From a virus, in IMG/VR virus record IMGVR_UViG_3300035228_000525, positions 1 to 59,138 of that record: a stretch of 59,138 nucleotides of DNA; one strand, given 5' to 3'. This document shows positions 28,501 through 36,143 of this stretch, piece after piece; the stretch's first letter is position 1; each line of letters begins with the position of its first letter. The position numbers and the translations under genes were made by a program. Under the pieces are notes generated by a model, which searched no databases, was not told the origin of the DNA, and saw nothing but the letters and a program-made list of their open reading frames with translations.

Positions 28501-28574
28501 AATAGTTCAGCGGACTTTCTATCAGATTTACCATTAACTGGTAGTGGATAGTCCTTTTGATCATCGTACGCCAT
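19587..28574 (-). CDS. Giant baseplate/tail structural protein, N-terminal 2995 residues (gp7-like position)
   Basis: A 2995-residue protein beginning one base inside the gp6 stop (TAATG). In T4 the gene after 6 is 7, a baseplate wedge protein, so a gp7-like role is plausible by order; I cannot see clear T4 gp7 motifs. N-terminal ~300 residues include a cupredoxin-like stretch (LELYRGQTYIFDVGTPGLPF). Around residues 860-1040 the pattern GHDGSKTIAFMDYRDQLLLELEKRIF resembles large marine T4-like structural proteins. From about residue 2100 on are FG-GAP-like repeats (FGHSITANEANTLLAIG, FGESVSFSPDGKYLIIGSP, FGDAISISADGTLIAVG), a probable beta-propeller interrupted by other domains. The TAG stop falls inside this propeller. 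Confidence 0.75.
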   Translation of the reverse strand: MAYDDQKDYPLPVNGKSDRKSAELLPKYFRTESNEKFLNSTLDQVTKPGTAKKLNGYLGRKTAPAYSPTDIYLGDVNANRTNYQLEPALVSKDILNNVLFYKDYNDFRNQLDILGGTTTNESLFNSQEYYSWDSSVDWDKLTNFREYYWLPSGPAPISIFGQSDDVTSTYTVNSVDNAGNKGYVFNGELTQNPTLELYRGQTYIFDVGTPGLPFTIRTSRLIESDNEYATGVTNAGVDNGVVTFTVPLNAPERLYYVSETDVNTGGMFRIAEIESNTSINISDDILGKKTYTSANGTELMNGMKLNFTGTVTPEKYATGSWYVEGVGNKILLIQDTDLIIPQTYSEDIEVLFDANNFDNLPYGTASSYAATKDYVVINRASPDKNAWSRNNRWFHKSVLEKTATLNGQVFNIDQSARAKRPILEFNAGMKLYQFGTSAKAENVDLIDTFTTDVFSTINGREGYNIDGVDITDGMRILFVADPDLLVKDRIYKVKMIKHNSTVTQIALIEEDDTLPITNQVALITKGTNAGKQYYYNGTDWKVAQLKTKINQQPLFELFDNNGISFTNETTYPVNDFRGNKIFSYKVGSGTNDIELGFPITYRALENVGDITFDFNLVTDTFNYQINNTPLSKKSDTGFYRVYTDIDSFTYCNGWKKANTNTVSKVIRQYDVTTAQTDFSIDVYDNSSTLTDLKCAVQVDNTWRFDYTLVDVNGVKTVRFATAIPVNSSVVIKTNSDTIKNANGHYEFPHAMEKNPENENLSTFTLGEVNDHVNTMIEDLPGFTGIFPGVSNIASLGNISSYGKKFLQYAGSPNINVYHATDKDANIIKAIDFARKEYRKFKRSFLQIAETLGYDGPVKQHVDKILHEYHKDKIDTDPYRFSDMVPGEGYKRLEFVVYDSENNFFSLSQVYDLNTLSSKAVTIYQNGVQLIHNKDYTFNTDGFAVITATKTKNDLIEIFEYENTAGSFIPPTPTKLGLYPSYHPEIIEDDTYQTTTRVIQGHDGSKTIAFMDYRDQLLLELEKRIFNNIKITYDTTRLDIHNFVPSNDRNTKFTKTQIDNAMMRDFVQWSESLGGLNYTSTTDFYTRANSFTWNYSEMSTRDETNVNGFWRSVYKQAYDTDRPHSHPWEMLGFTIMPTWWETQYGPAPYTSNNLVMWEDIQEGKIKAPNVPAEFIKKYKRKELLKHIPVNESGQLLSPQEAGFTSGFVPSSIASSLKFGDEGPTETAWRRSGEYPFSLIKSWILNQPHKIMGLGFDLSRMNKSLSGQWIYSTTEKSLSSKDLVLPTVATDTTITHTSGLINYIVDYLASEGTTDVSTYKENFKLIKNQLGIKLGSFTDKEKLKFILDSRTPFNKGNVFLPTENYNIFLNKSSPLKVASYSGIMIEKAPGGFIVRGYDNTNPTFNYNEPQVTISDPNINVGGISESFLEWSTGQKYLVGSNVRNNSQFYRVKAEHTSTTSFEADKFQPMAELPTLGGRTAVYRKSFETDVKVLPYGTLLESIQDVVDFILGYGNYLESVGFKFDYYNKESQVVEDWKLSTKEFLYFTTQNWAAGTVLAISPSASKLEFNSTFSVIDNLYDSFYDYSILNASGQKITEDLTRLNRDSGNFVIQLKNTADGLYHSILPQVQYEHVAVLDNKSVFEDVIYSPATGYRQERIKVLGYVAAGWTGSLNIPGFIFDSAKVVNWAQWTDFAIGDVVKYKEFYYSATTNITGTEIFDPLNWARLDKKPDTKLLTNFDYRINQFSDFYDLDSDNFDSDQQKMAQHLIGYQKRQYLENIINDEVSQYKFYQGMIADKGTRNAIDKLFDSLASADKDSVDFYEEWAIKSAQYGASDGFEEIEYQLDEAKFRLEPQPIELVDVVPTATTDLTYRIPHYDVFLKPKDYETNRLPTKFLNDEYVKTVGYVTGEDVNRAVSNTAGLLNFATSDIDKGAYVWVATDDQSWNVLKHVDSNLIIQTITQESTTITLNCNNTVNVAIGDIIGIYNIDQIVGTDTAPTTVEAFYTITDVFNNKIEIESELPDWEKLASLTNLNGIITKFSTQRVSTLSDANNLSTKDLQSKEVIWVDDDDTGKWKVIKNSPVYTQAQTLKSSLPLDSTQHNFGHSITANEANTLLAIGIPDKGNGEVHVYKRSSDANNLVFDQTISAPSTYVDTYDGSTEITSQKFGESVSFSPDGKYLIIGSPHASNVKTAYKGTYIEGSNYNKNDIIKYGPNLFKAVAVIDGAVGSIPYTTFDSYADIVSDTDSTLLNLLQTGNYKLNSKPNTTHLLVRAPKQAYEGSKEGDSIVLKWNTYSNLNIQGYNVAVEPFDGQFAPITGAFLTDTHPIVNKVENVLHIANFQNLPGVGQTVNSAVASGTVAYVGDADGAAIVYVKDVNGTFASTGQLFINEIAVGDYTEDYVNPSSNVGGYWMITTPAYETSADSSNIFVDPGQGLIYVDVIKENSGRTPNYFYNIQDNIQAIGAKTSANDQISFIESFTYEGDPGEVFGVQTSNQWAIRVPKVFSDVKTIGDQFFLKVDNQSGLVDLTGTAFTFDILNKQHTIADVWDGYIDFVFDNFSTLNQLPFEPAVGDIVRDASSGATAEVVFYKRQFNDVRLYVKNTTGNWSLGDNWGQTSDIIRQGTPDRTMGEIKNVSLGTSEVGKIFVITETTNFANVAITQLLDKEYWIYNEITLQGIARGANIPSSNNNDWSQVNNLIASNSTNATGSGLTQEGMISIYSISEVNQFEHNNSYVIPEREHYKKFGDEIQVTQTGTGVNALYRVAVASNGNDTESNPGSIHFIKNGRENTVGNTFVNYDWQLDINPLFRGQFSVTTFYKVDEIVSYNKELYSANQNIASGSAFSTTNWTKLSSTTTHVGYIPSTPEQLVIGEGIYTPEGGIRDFAKKFDQDKTGQVLITSTKIQGNDSTGARAVNVYRQVNGQFTISQTIEGPYTDVSTDTLTGFGDAISISADGTLIAVGEPYNNSVASSQGKVYIYKLTAGTFTLSQTLTSHNNEVA

Positions 28575-31500
28575 TAGTAACTATATCCTCCGCTACTGCT
28601 ACTGCTACTGCTACTGCTACTGCTACTGCTACTGCTCGAGCCGCTATTTGAATTAATAGTAGTGTTATAAGAACTACTAGAACTTTGTATTCCAGTATTT
28701 GCTGTTTCTGTACTTGCTGTTACAACGTTGCCTGTTGCTTTTAATCTAGTTGCTGTTATGCTATCTATAATGTCTACATCTGCAACTGTTGCTCCACTTA
28801 TAAAAATTTCATCTGACTCTGACTTAATTTCGTATAATGATCCAAATGCTTGTGTGTCTTCATTTGGAACAATTACTATAGAACTAATATTAGGTGCAAG
28901 CTGATTCATTATATACGTTGATAATTCTGAAAAGTAAAATGATTCGCCAAATTCCCAATTCTCTAAACTAAAATATTCATTTATTGCGTTTATTACATTT
29001 GATTTAATTTCATTATCATTTGTAACTGTTTCTACATTTTTTACAATTTTAAAGGTTGCTTGCAAACTAGCCTCCGCTGATGGACCAAAAAGTATTTTAT
29101 ACTTTACTGGATGATAAATTACTTCATCACTAATAGATTTAATTTTATCTAACGCAACACCATAACTTCTATAAAGTTGATCGCTACTTGGCGGCATTGG
29201 TTTTACTGCAATATCTCCGTTAAGCCATTGTCTATAACTGTTATCATATAAACGAGTCAACATGTAAATATCTATTAAATTTGTACTACTAGGATCAATT
29301 CTTTTATTATTGTCTGCGGCATGTACGTACCTAAATTTTAAATCTGATCTTCCTAAAAATGCTTTATAAGTTGATATTTGTGTTAATGTAAGTTTATCAG
29401 TTGATAGTTGCTTAAATAATCCAGTATCAATGTAGTAAAAAACTTCTAATGCATCATAAGAACTATATGCATTCATTGCCGATTCAGTTGTTAGTACACT
29501 AATATTTTCGACGTTTGCTTTTACATATTTGAAATCTTCAACTCCATCAGTAGTAGTATATTTTTTCTCGAAAATATATTTTGTAGTCGGTGATATTGTT
29601 TCTTGTACAATATCAATAAACGAATTTGGGTTATCAACAACACCATCATCGTCGTCATCAAAGAAAGATATTTCTACTTTTTTGGTATCGACATATCCAT
29701 CATTGTCTCTATATTCTTTTGTAATTTCAAAATTATAATCTTTTGTAAAAGGAGTAGTACTACCGGGTAGAGTATTAATACTTAATACTTCAATTTTATC
29801 TTTAATAATTTTTCCTGTTTTATTATCATAAATTTTATCACTACTGTCATAATAAAATTTAATCTCATTATCACTTTCATATACATAACGCATTGCTCTA
29901 TATGTAATATCGTATTTTTCGCCATCAGTTTTAAACCACAGTAACCAACTTGCATCTAAATTTTGACTACTAACATCACCTGTTTTACCTGTACTAAATG
30001 GACTAGTAGTATTTAGGTTTACTTCTGTAATAATTCTCCATTGTCTAGTAGATACATCGTATCGCAAGCCAAAAGTATTATTAGCAAACGCTTGATCAAT
30101 AATTTGTGTTTTAACAGAATTAAGTATTTTTGTACTTAATTTAGGTCTAATCTCTGTTAATAATGCAGTTGATGGAATACTGTCATTTAATACTATTGGT
30201 CCTAAACCTGCTGTAGTATTTGTTGTGCCGTCACCATTAACACTGATTACTTTTACCCATTTGTAAGTTAAAGACCCAGGGTGATTGGCATCTCCTATCA
30301 TAAGTGTAGTTTTGTCACCTACCATAAAATGATACCCTGCAGGTGCTTCAAATTTTAGTAGTGACCCTGCTTCTAACAAACTAAGATTATTAGCTGTAAA
30401 AGATCCTACTTTATATTTTGCATCACTTTCATCTATTAAATATCCTGTTCCTCTATTAGTATCTGTAGTAACCTGCACCCATTCTGCTTTTAAATCAGAC
30501 GTAATAATTTTTGTAAAATTTGTAAGGTAGTAATTTAAAACTCTTCTGTCTTTTAATATTGGTTCTATTTTATTTGTAATAGCACTTTCAATATCTGTTT
30601 GTGTTGTGTAAGGAAAACTGTCTTTTTGAGTTAAATTTTCTTTATATATAATACCATCATTTGCAAATAAATTAGTACTACTATATTTTCCTGTAGAATC
30701 TAATAAGTCGTAGTATCTACTAATTCCGCTTGCAAACCTATTAACTGATTTAACTTTAATAATATCTTGACTTATACCTAATGGAGCAACATTGTAATCT
30801 TCTGCTGTAACCATTCTATTTTGTGTATAATATGTTGACGGAGCATTTTGTTTAATGCTATCGTTTGATTCACTAGTAGTACTATTAGACACTGTATATT
30901 TTAATTCTAAATTAAGTGTAATTGTTTCAATTACGTTACTTTTACTTAGATACGGAACTCTTACTTGTATTCCGGTCATGTCTTGCGGTTTAATTACATA
31001 TCTTTGATTATTACTAGTTCTATAAAAGACTTTAAATACACCTTTTGGTAATTCACCAAAAGTACCGTCGGAAAATACTAAACTAACTCTGTCACTTACT
31101 CTAGTAAGTACACTATATATTGTTCTAACTTTTTTACTAATGCTATTATAGATAACATTGTTGCCTTCAACAGCTTCAACTTTTGTCCAGTATTCTGCTT
31201 CTTGTCCTGACGAGTCTAATTTATATAACCATACATCGTCGTTGTTAATATTAGTTGCATCAATATCAATTATTTGATTTGTTGTAGGATTATTAACAAC
31301 AAATTGACCACTGTCAAGTGATCCTTGTTTGAACATACAAAAGAATCCTGTATTACTACTTGACGGTCCTTTGCCATCATCTTTAAATAAGTATGCAAAA
31401 CTATTTGCAGTTAGTGGAATTTCTTCTTGTATACTTTTTAAATCCGAATCAATATCTGTAGAAACAACTTCAAAATCTAAACTAGATCCTTGAACTGTTT

Positions 31501-32107
31501 TATTAAAGCCATATTTTGGAATATCTGTGTTTACTGCATTAAATCTATATTGTTGGTGGGGAACGCCGTCAACATTTTCCTTTTTGAGAGGTCGACCAAA
31601 TGTTCCATTAACTGGTAATGCAGTATTCATTATTTTAATAAATTGCTCATACCAATCAGTATTAGTAGGATCGTTCCATTGTATTTCTTGATTTGCTAAA
31701 TTAAAGTTGTTACTATCTACAACTTCTTCTGTTGTTGAAATGCTAGTAACTTTAAGTAACCCTTGTGCGGCTTGATTACGCTTTGGATTGTAAGAAAGTA
31801 ACCGTGCTAGACGGAGAACTGATTCTCTACGTTCAGCTAATTCTAAAAAGTTTTCTCTTGCATTTAGATCAATACGGAAGGAAATATTTTGACCTAAAAA
31901 AGCAATCAAATCAATTAAAGAAAGGTATTCGCTTGATTCAATATAATCATTAAAATCTTCAGGATAATTAGTCCTCAAGTATGATATCATTGTTCGTCTT
32001 AGATTATCAAAATCGTAGCTTTGAAAATCAGCGTTACGAAAACTTTGGTAAACCCTCTTCCAATCTTCTGCTACTAATAACCTATTTTGTCTATCTGTTG
32101 TTGACAT
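28574..32107 (-). CDS. 6: Baseplate wedge protein gp6
   Basis: A 1177-residue protein matching T4-like gp6, the baseplate J-like wedge subunit that forms the inner ring of the baseplate. The N-terminus (DWKRVYQSFRNADFQSYDFD, then NYPEDFNDYIESSEYLSLIDLIAFLGQN and SFRIDLNARENFL) is diagnostic of gp6 in marine T4-like phages. It is longer than T4 gp6 (about 660 residues). The C-terminus holds a run of serines encoded by a GCTACT hexamer repeat and ends GGYSY. It follows gp25 at a distance of 56 nt that contains a late promoter, and its stop overlaps the start of the giant gene, so wedge proteins are co-produced. Confidence 0.9.
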   Translation of the reverse strand: MSTTDRQNRLLVAEDWKRVYQSFRNADFQSYDFDNLRRTMISYLRTNYPEDFNDYIESSEYLSLIDLIAFLGQNISFRIDLNARENFLELAERRESVLRLARLLSYNPKRNQAAQGLLKVTSISTTEEVVDSNNFNLANQEIQWNDPTNTDWYEQFIKIMNTALPVNGTFGRPLKKENVDGVPHQQYRFNAVNTDIPKYGFNKTVQGSSLDFEVVSTDIDSDLKSIQEEIPLTANSFAYLFKDDGKGPSSSNTGFFCMFKQGSLDSGQFVVNNPTTNQIIDIDATNINNDDVWLYKLDSSGQEAEYWTKVEAVEGNNVIYNSISKKVRTIYSVLTRVSDRVSLVFSDGTFGELPKGVFKVFYRTSNNQRYVIKPQDMTGIQVRVPYLSKSNVIETITLNLELKYTVSNSTTSESNDSIKQNAPSTYYTQNRMVTAEDYNVAPLGISQDIIKVKSVNRFASGISRYYDLLDSTGKYSSTNLFANDGIIYKENLTQKDSFPYTTQTDIESAITNKIEPILKDRRVLNYYLTNFTKIITSDLKAEWVQVTTDTNRGTGYLIDESDAKYKVGSFTANNLSLLEAGSLLKFEAPAGYHFMVGDKTTLMIGDANHPGSLTYKWVKVISVNGDGTTNTTAGLGPIVLNDSIPSTALLTEIRPKLSTKILNSVKTQIIDQAFANNTFGLRYDVSTRQWRIITEVNLNTTSPFSTGKTGDVSSQNLDASWLLWFKTDGEKYDITYRAMRYVYESDNEIKFYYDSSDKIYDNKTGKIIKDKIEVLSINTLPGSTTPFTKDYNFEITKEYRDNDGYVDTKKVEISFFDDDDDGVVDNPNSFIDIVQETISPTTKYIFEKKYTTTDGVEDFKYVKANVENISVLTTESAMNAYSSYDALEVFYYIDTGLFKQLSTDKLTLTQISTYKAFLGRSDLKFRYVHAADNNKRIDPSSTNLIDIYMLTRLYDNSYRQWLNGDIAVKPMPPSSDQLYRSYGVALDKIKSISDEVIYHPVKYKILFGPSAEASLQATFKIVKNVETVTNDNEIKSNVINAINEYFSLENWEFGESFYFSELSTYIMNQLAPNISSIVIVPNEDTQAFGSLYEIKSESDEIFISGATVADVDIIDSITATRLKATGNVVTASTETANTGIQSSSSSYNTTINSNSGSSSSSSSSSSSSSSSSGGYSY
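28592..28637. repeat. Hexanucleotide microsatellite (GCTACT)n
   Basis: About 7.5 copies of GCTACT, encoding a polyserine run (AGT/AGC codons) close to the end of gp6. Slippage would change the run by two residues without shifting the frame. Confidence 0.9.
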
Positions 32108-32131
32108 ATATTACCTTCCTTCACTCACATG

Positions 32132-32139
32132 TATTTATT
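32132..32139 (-). promoter_or_regulatory. Late promoter-like box AATAAATA
   Basis: A one-base variant of TATAAATA on the minus strand, 25 nt upstream of the gp6 start, in the gap between gp25 and gp6. AAGGAAGG follows as ribosome-binding site. Confidence 0.55.
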
Positions 32140-32163
32140 GGTTTAGGATAACTGCGTAGTTTA

Positions 32164-32616
32164 TTACGACATCAAACCATTGTTTTCATCAAATGTTAAA
32201 CGCATAGATTCTGATATGTTGTAAGGAAGATATGTAAGGTCTATTTCAATCTGTATTCCAGTCTCAAACGAATCAACTGTAACTTGATTTACTTGTGTGC
32301 GTGGATCATAGTTTACAATTTCAGTAACATTCTTTGCTACTGCACTTCTTAATTGATCTGTCATCGGTTCGAATAACACTTCCCAAATAATTGTTCCAAA
32401 TTCAGGATTTTCTAATTTTTCGCCTTGCCTAATATGAAAGTAGTTAATTAAGTCTTGCTTAATTAACGCAAGATCGTATAATGTAGTTGAAGTATTTTCA
32501 GGATTAACTGAACTTAATCCCCTGTATGCCTTCGACGCCGATTGTCTCGAAACAGTAGTTGACTTTCGGCCTGTAACTTTTATTCTTTCAAAAATATCTT
32601 TTTCTAATGTGCTCAT
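32164..32616 (-). CDS. 25: Baseplate wedge protein gp25
   Basis: A 150-residue protein with the gp25-like (GPW_gp25) signature: ALIKQDLINYFHIRQGEK, NPEFGTIIWEVLFEP and a final beta-rich domain. gp25 joins gp6 and gp53 in the wedge and resembles type VI secretion TssE. T4 gp25 is 132 residues, so length fits. It precedes gp6 and follows the hydrolase gene with a 15-nt gap, in the usual 25-6 wedge arrangement of marine T4-like phages. Confidence 0.93.
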   Translation of the reverse strand: MSTLEKDIFERIKVTGRKSTTVSRQSASKAYRGLSSVNPENTSTTLYDLALIKQDLINYFHIRQGEKLENPEFGTIIWEVLFEPMTDQLRSAVAKNVTEIVNYDPRTQVNQVTVDSFETGIQIEIDLTYLPYNISESMRLTFDENNGLMS

Positions 32617-32631
32617 AACGTATTTACCTAC

Positions 32632-33399
32632 TTAGGTTGTGGTGCTTTCTGTACCTGTTGAAGTTGCATCAACAACAAGTTTATCTGCACCAAATAGCGG
32701 TTTATCAAACTCTGCTGGTAGATCCCAATTTCTTTTAATATTTACAACATACTGGCTTGTATTTGAAACACTATATGTTGATATTTTAACATCATTTCCT
32801 TGATTCCCGCCAAGCACCTTAAGTTTGTTTGTTTTTGGATCTGCACCTACTATAAATCCAATATGCCCGCCTGAACGCTTCCTTGATTTAAAAACTACAA
32901 TGTCTAAATAACGAATTTTATCTAATGTCCTCCAGTCAACTTCAGAACCATATGTTCTATATGTTTGACTTCCCATTGAACGTAAACTTTCTATCCCAGC
33001 ATTTTTTAATGCCCAACTTACAAATGCCGCACACCAAGCATTAGCCATTGAGCTACCGTCGCTCTTATAAGATAACCCGCATACTTCGTAGGTAGCTAAT
33101 ATATTTGGATTTCCAGGATTACCTCTTTCTTTCCAATCTCCGGCATTTGCGTTTTCTAGTATTGCTTTAAGTTTTTCATAACCAGGACCTGATGGAACTG
33201 GGCCAACGTCAGCATATGCTATTGGTGATCCTTTATTTGCATTCATGCCGCCAATAGATTGAGGATAATCACCTTCTAAATTTGATGCTTCGCCAGTATA
33301 ATTAAATCTGCCAGATTCTAAATCTGCGGCTTGATAGCTAAGATCTGATATTGATCTTGGTCTTACTACTTTTGCTTCAGGTATAAAAACATTACACAT
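32632..33399 (-). CDS. CHAP/NlpC-P60-like peptidoglycan hydrolase
   Basis: A 255-residue protein whose middle carries the papain-like amidase pattern: AWCAAFVSWALKNAGI, with the catalytic cysteine in WC, and GGHIGFIVGAD, with the catalytic histidine. This is the TIGR02594-type arrangement found in phage cell-wall enzymes. No signal peptide is seen. Lying between the gp5-like spike and gp25, overlapped by the spike gene's stop (TAATG), it is more likely a baseplate-borne enzyme that opens peptidoglycan on infection than a free endolysin, but an endolysin role is possible. Confidence 0.8.
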   Translation of the reverse strand: MCNVFIPEAKVVRPRSISDLSYQAADLESGRFNYTGEASNLEGDYPQSIGGMNANKGSPIAYADVGPVPSGPGYEKLKAILENANAGDWKERGNPGNPNILATYEVCGLSYKSDGSSMANAWCAAFVSWALKNAGIESLRSMGSQTYRTYGSEVDWRTLDKIRYLDIVVFKSRKRSGGHIGFIVGADPKTNKLKVLGGNQGNDVKISTYSVSNTSQYVVNIKRNWDLPAEFDKPLFGADKLVVDATSTGTESTTT

Positions 33400-36143
33400 T
33401 AGAACGGTCCTTTACGTCTTTCTTGAACGCCACCGGCATCTTGAACATTTTTGCTAATATTAGCAGTTTGTTCAGCTTTAGGTTCTTCTAACCAAGAGCT
33501 ATCAATTTTTTTACGGAATGCTAAATCTTTAGGATATGCATGATCAAATCCTCCAGGATTAATACATAATCTTAAATCACCTAATATTCCTTTTCCTCTA
33601 TTAGGCTTATATCTTTCTAAAAGATATTGTGCGGCAATATCACAACTAGTTACATAATCTGTTTTGAGCAAATCTGGATTATCTAAAATTGTAACACCAA
33701 ATGGATTTTTGTTTGTTTCTAGACCTATACCAGATCCTGGAGGGCCGTCTTTTAATGTTTCGTCTATAAGTCCTGCTTTTTTGCCAAATCTTTCATAATT
33801 ATCTCTACCAGTTAGCTGTATAATTCCTCTACCAATATAGTTTCCGCCATCGCCATCAAATTGATTTCCTAGCTCTAAACCTTTTTTATTATTATTACCA
33901 TATACTAGTTCAAAGAAAGAAGTTTTTGTAGATTTTGCTGAAGTTAAAGCGCCTTCGCTAACTCCTCTAGTTGCTGTTTTAAATATACTTCTAATATAGC
34001 TATTAGTATTATTACCATAACTTGCTTCTTCTGCAGGGAGTAAATTACTTTCAGTATTACATACTGCAATAATTGATAGTAATGTTTCGTCGTCTGTAAA
34101 TCCTGCGGCTCGCATACGTGACGCTAATATTCTACCTCTTTCACGCTTATCACCTGTAATAGGTGCTCCTGTTGCGTTTCTAGTTCCTGTTTTTCTTCTA
34201 TCAACTGTATCATACTCACCAAATTGTCCGCCATACTCATTTTGTGTAGTGCCCGGATCAACGTAAGTTCCGCTTGAGCTAACTCCTACATCACCTGCAT
34301 CGTTTGTTTTAGGTTCAAGTTTTGGAGTTGGTTGTCCAAACACCGGTACACCAATTTGTTTTGCAAAGGTATCAGAAATACGTGGTACATATGTTTGTTC
34401 TTGATGCGTGTTTGCTACAGTTTTTTCTGGTGTGTAAAGTGCCGGATTTAAGTGTTCGTGTTCGTACCAAGGTTCATGCTGTGGTATTCTAGATGCTTGA
34501 TCAGCTAATGTAGGAGGTTCCGGAGCAGTCGGTGTTGGAGCAACAGGCACAGTTGCACCTTCTGCTTGTCCTGCGGCCGCAAGCGAAGCAATAGCACCAT
34601 CTGAGTTTAAATCTATTTGTCCTGCTGTTGCTTTAATTGTAGATCCGCCATTAATATCTAAACTAGTAGTTGACGAAATTTTTGTTGCTTCAGCACCTAA
34701 TATATCTAATGTATTTTCACTATGTATTCTCATACTAGCAGTACTCTGTACAGCCATTTCGCCTGTTGATTTAATATCTGTTTCACCTTTACTTTGAATA
34801 TGTAAATCTGTACCTAAATGTATATGTCCTTCTTTGTCTGCGTTTAAATGAAAATTATTAAATGCATCAATGTTTACGTTTGCACCTGCAGATCCAATGA
34901 ATACATTATCAGCTGATAAAAAATTTGCATTTTCAGTTGAAGAATATGTTGAATTTCCTTCTGCATGTTGTGTAATATTTTCACCAGCCGCTATTTCATA
35001 TGCATCGCCTACATTCCATAATGCATTTGCTCCTGCAACAAAATTCATATTAGATCCTGTTGTGGCTTTAATGTCTTTACCTACAACCATATTTAAATTT
35101 TTTCCAGCTGTAAAATTTATATCTCTATCTGCTGTAAAATTTAAATCAACTTGTGTATGCACACTAATACTATCTGCGGCATAAATGTCAATTTTACCAT
35201 TTGAAGTAAGTTCAATCCAAGCAGTACCTTTTGCATTTCCTATATAGATTAAGTCCTCAGTATTATGCATCAATAATTGATGTCCTGTACGAGTTCTTAA
35301 TCGTAGTAGTTCGTTAGCAGGTAATGTAGGATCGCCGCCTTCTTCGGCCGCTTCAAGATTTACATACTCCATAGGAGAATCTTCAGCTTTGCCCTTTCTT
35401 ATAAATTTATCGTCGCCGTCATCCATAACAAACGACGATCCACCTAATCGATGAGTATGGATACTAGCTTTTGTACCAAAAGGCCCTAGGCCATCCTTAG
35501 GTGCATTTGGTCTTTTATCAAGTGGGCCACCTGTACTAATACCAAATACTGCACTAGGAACTTCTCTTCTAGCACTCGACGTAGTAATACCTCTAATATC
35601 GTCTTGGAGTAATCCTTGTTGTATTAAACTTCTTGCTAAATCACCGTGTACCGGCTTTCTATATTTTGTAGCATCTTTAAGTTTTACAGAATTTAGTCGC
35701 TTATTATATTCTGTAGCAGGTGCTCTACTACCAAAATCTGCTAAATTATCTGTACCAGCATATCCTGGAAGCATAAAGTTCATATTTTCTTCTTGTACAC
35801 ATCCTATCCAAAATGCTTTAGATAAATTTTCTTCTACAAGTATTACTAATACAGTAGTTCCGACATCTGGAGGGATGCCCCAAAAACCATATGACTTTTG
35901 TGAATGTTTATATCCTTCATTATTTGATGTTGCAGTTAGCGGTGTTACTCCATAAAACGGACTTAGATATCTAGCTTCGACCATTTGTCCAGTACGTTCA
36001 GGTTGGTTACCCGATGCTGTTTGTTTTAATAATTCAACTTGGAGTGTTCCCATGTAATGAGGATCTAGATGATTAACTACAATAGCCTCAAATGGGCCAG
36101 TAGAACTTTTGTTAATATAATTTTTAGCTCTCTTAGCAACCAT
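33399..36143 (-). CDS. 5: Baseplate hub/tail spike gp5-like with C-terminal GH19-type lysozyme
   Basis: A 914-residue protein. Residues ~15-130 have the gp5/VgrG OB-fold pattern (GPFEAIVVNHLDPHYMG, GFWGIPPDVGTTVLVI). Residues ~285-525 are a run of short repeats (GKIDIYAADSISVHTQ, DRDINFTAGKNLNMVVGKD and more) like the triple-stranded beta-helix needle of T4 gp5. After a Pro-rich linker (~530-560), residues ~670-885 look like a GH19/chitinase-type lysozyme with GRGIIQLTGRDNYERFG. T4 gp5 instead has its lysozyme between the OB-fold and the needle, so the enzyme has moved to the C-terminus and changed family here. Confidence 0.85.
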   Translation of the reverse strand: MVAKRAKNYINKSSTGPFEAIVVNHLDPHYMGTLQVELLKQTASGNQPERTGQMVEARYLSPFYGVTPLTATSNNEGYKHSQKSYGFWGIPPDVGTTVLVILVEENLSKAFWIGCVQEENMNFMLPGYAGTDNLADFGSRAPATEYNKRLNSVKLKDATKYRKPVHGDLARSLIQQGLLQDDIRGITTSSARREVPSAVFGISTGGPLDKRPNAPKDGLGPFGTKASIHTHRLGGSSFVMDDGDDKFIRKGKAEDSPMEYVNLEAAEEGGDPTLPANELLRLRTRTGHQLLMHNTEDLIYIGNAKGTAWIELTSNGKIDIYAADSISVHTQVDLNFTADRDINFTAGKNLNMVVGKDIKATTGSNMNFVAGANALWNVGDAYEIAAGENITQHAEGNSTYSSTENANFLSADNVFIGSAGANVNIDAFNNFHLNADKEGHIHLGTDLHIQSKGETDIKSTGEMAVQSTASMRIHSENTLDILGAEATKISSTTSLDINGGSTIKATAGQIDLNSDGAIASLAAAGQAEGATVPVAPTPTAPEPPTLADQASRIPQHEPWYEHEHLNPALYTPEKTVANTHQEQTYVPRISDTFAKQIGVPVFGQPTPKLEPKTNDAGDVGVSSSGTYVDPGTTQNEYGGQFGEYDTVDRRKTGTRNATGAPITGDKRERGRILASRMRAAGFTDDETLLSIIAVCNTESNLLPAEEASYGNNTNSYIRSIFKTATRGVSEGALTSAKSTKTSFFELVYGNNNKKGLELGNQFDGDGGNYIGRGIIQLTGRDNYERFGKKAGLIDETLKDGPPGSGIGLETNKNPFGVTILDNPDLLKTDYVTSCDIAAQYLLERYKPNRGKGILGDLRLCINPGGFDHAYPKDLAFRKKIDSSWLEEPKAEQTANISKNVQDAGGVQERRKGPF

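Noticed and set aside
13782-28574. Reassigned TAG code across the phage
   Set aside because: gp55 and the tape measure gene end with TAG at expected ends, and no other long gene contains internal TAG, so general recoding is not supported.
28592-28637. GCTACT repeats as a CRISPR-like array
   Set aside because: The units are 6 nt with no spacers and are in frame in gp6.
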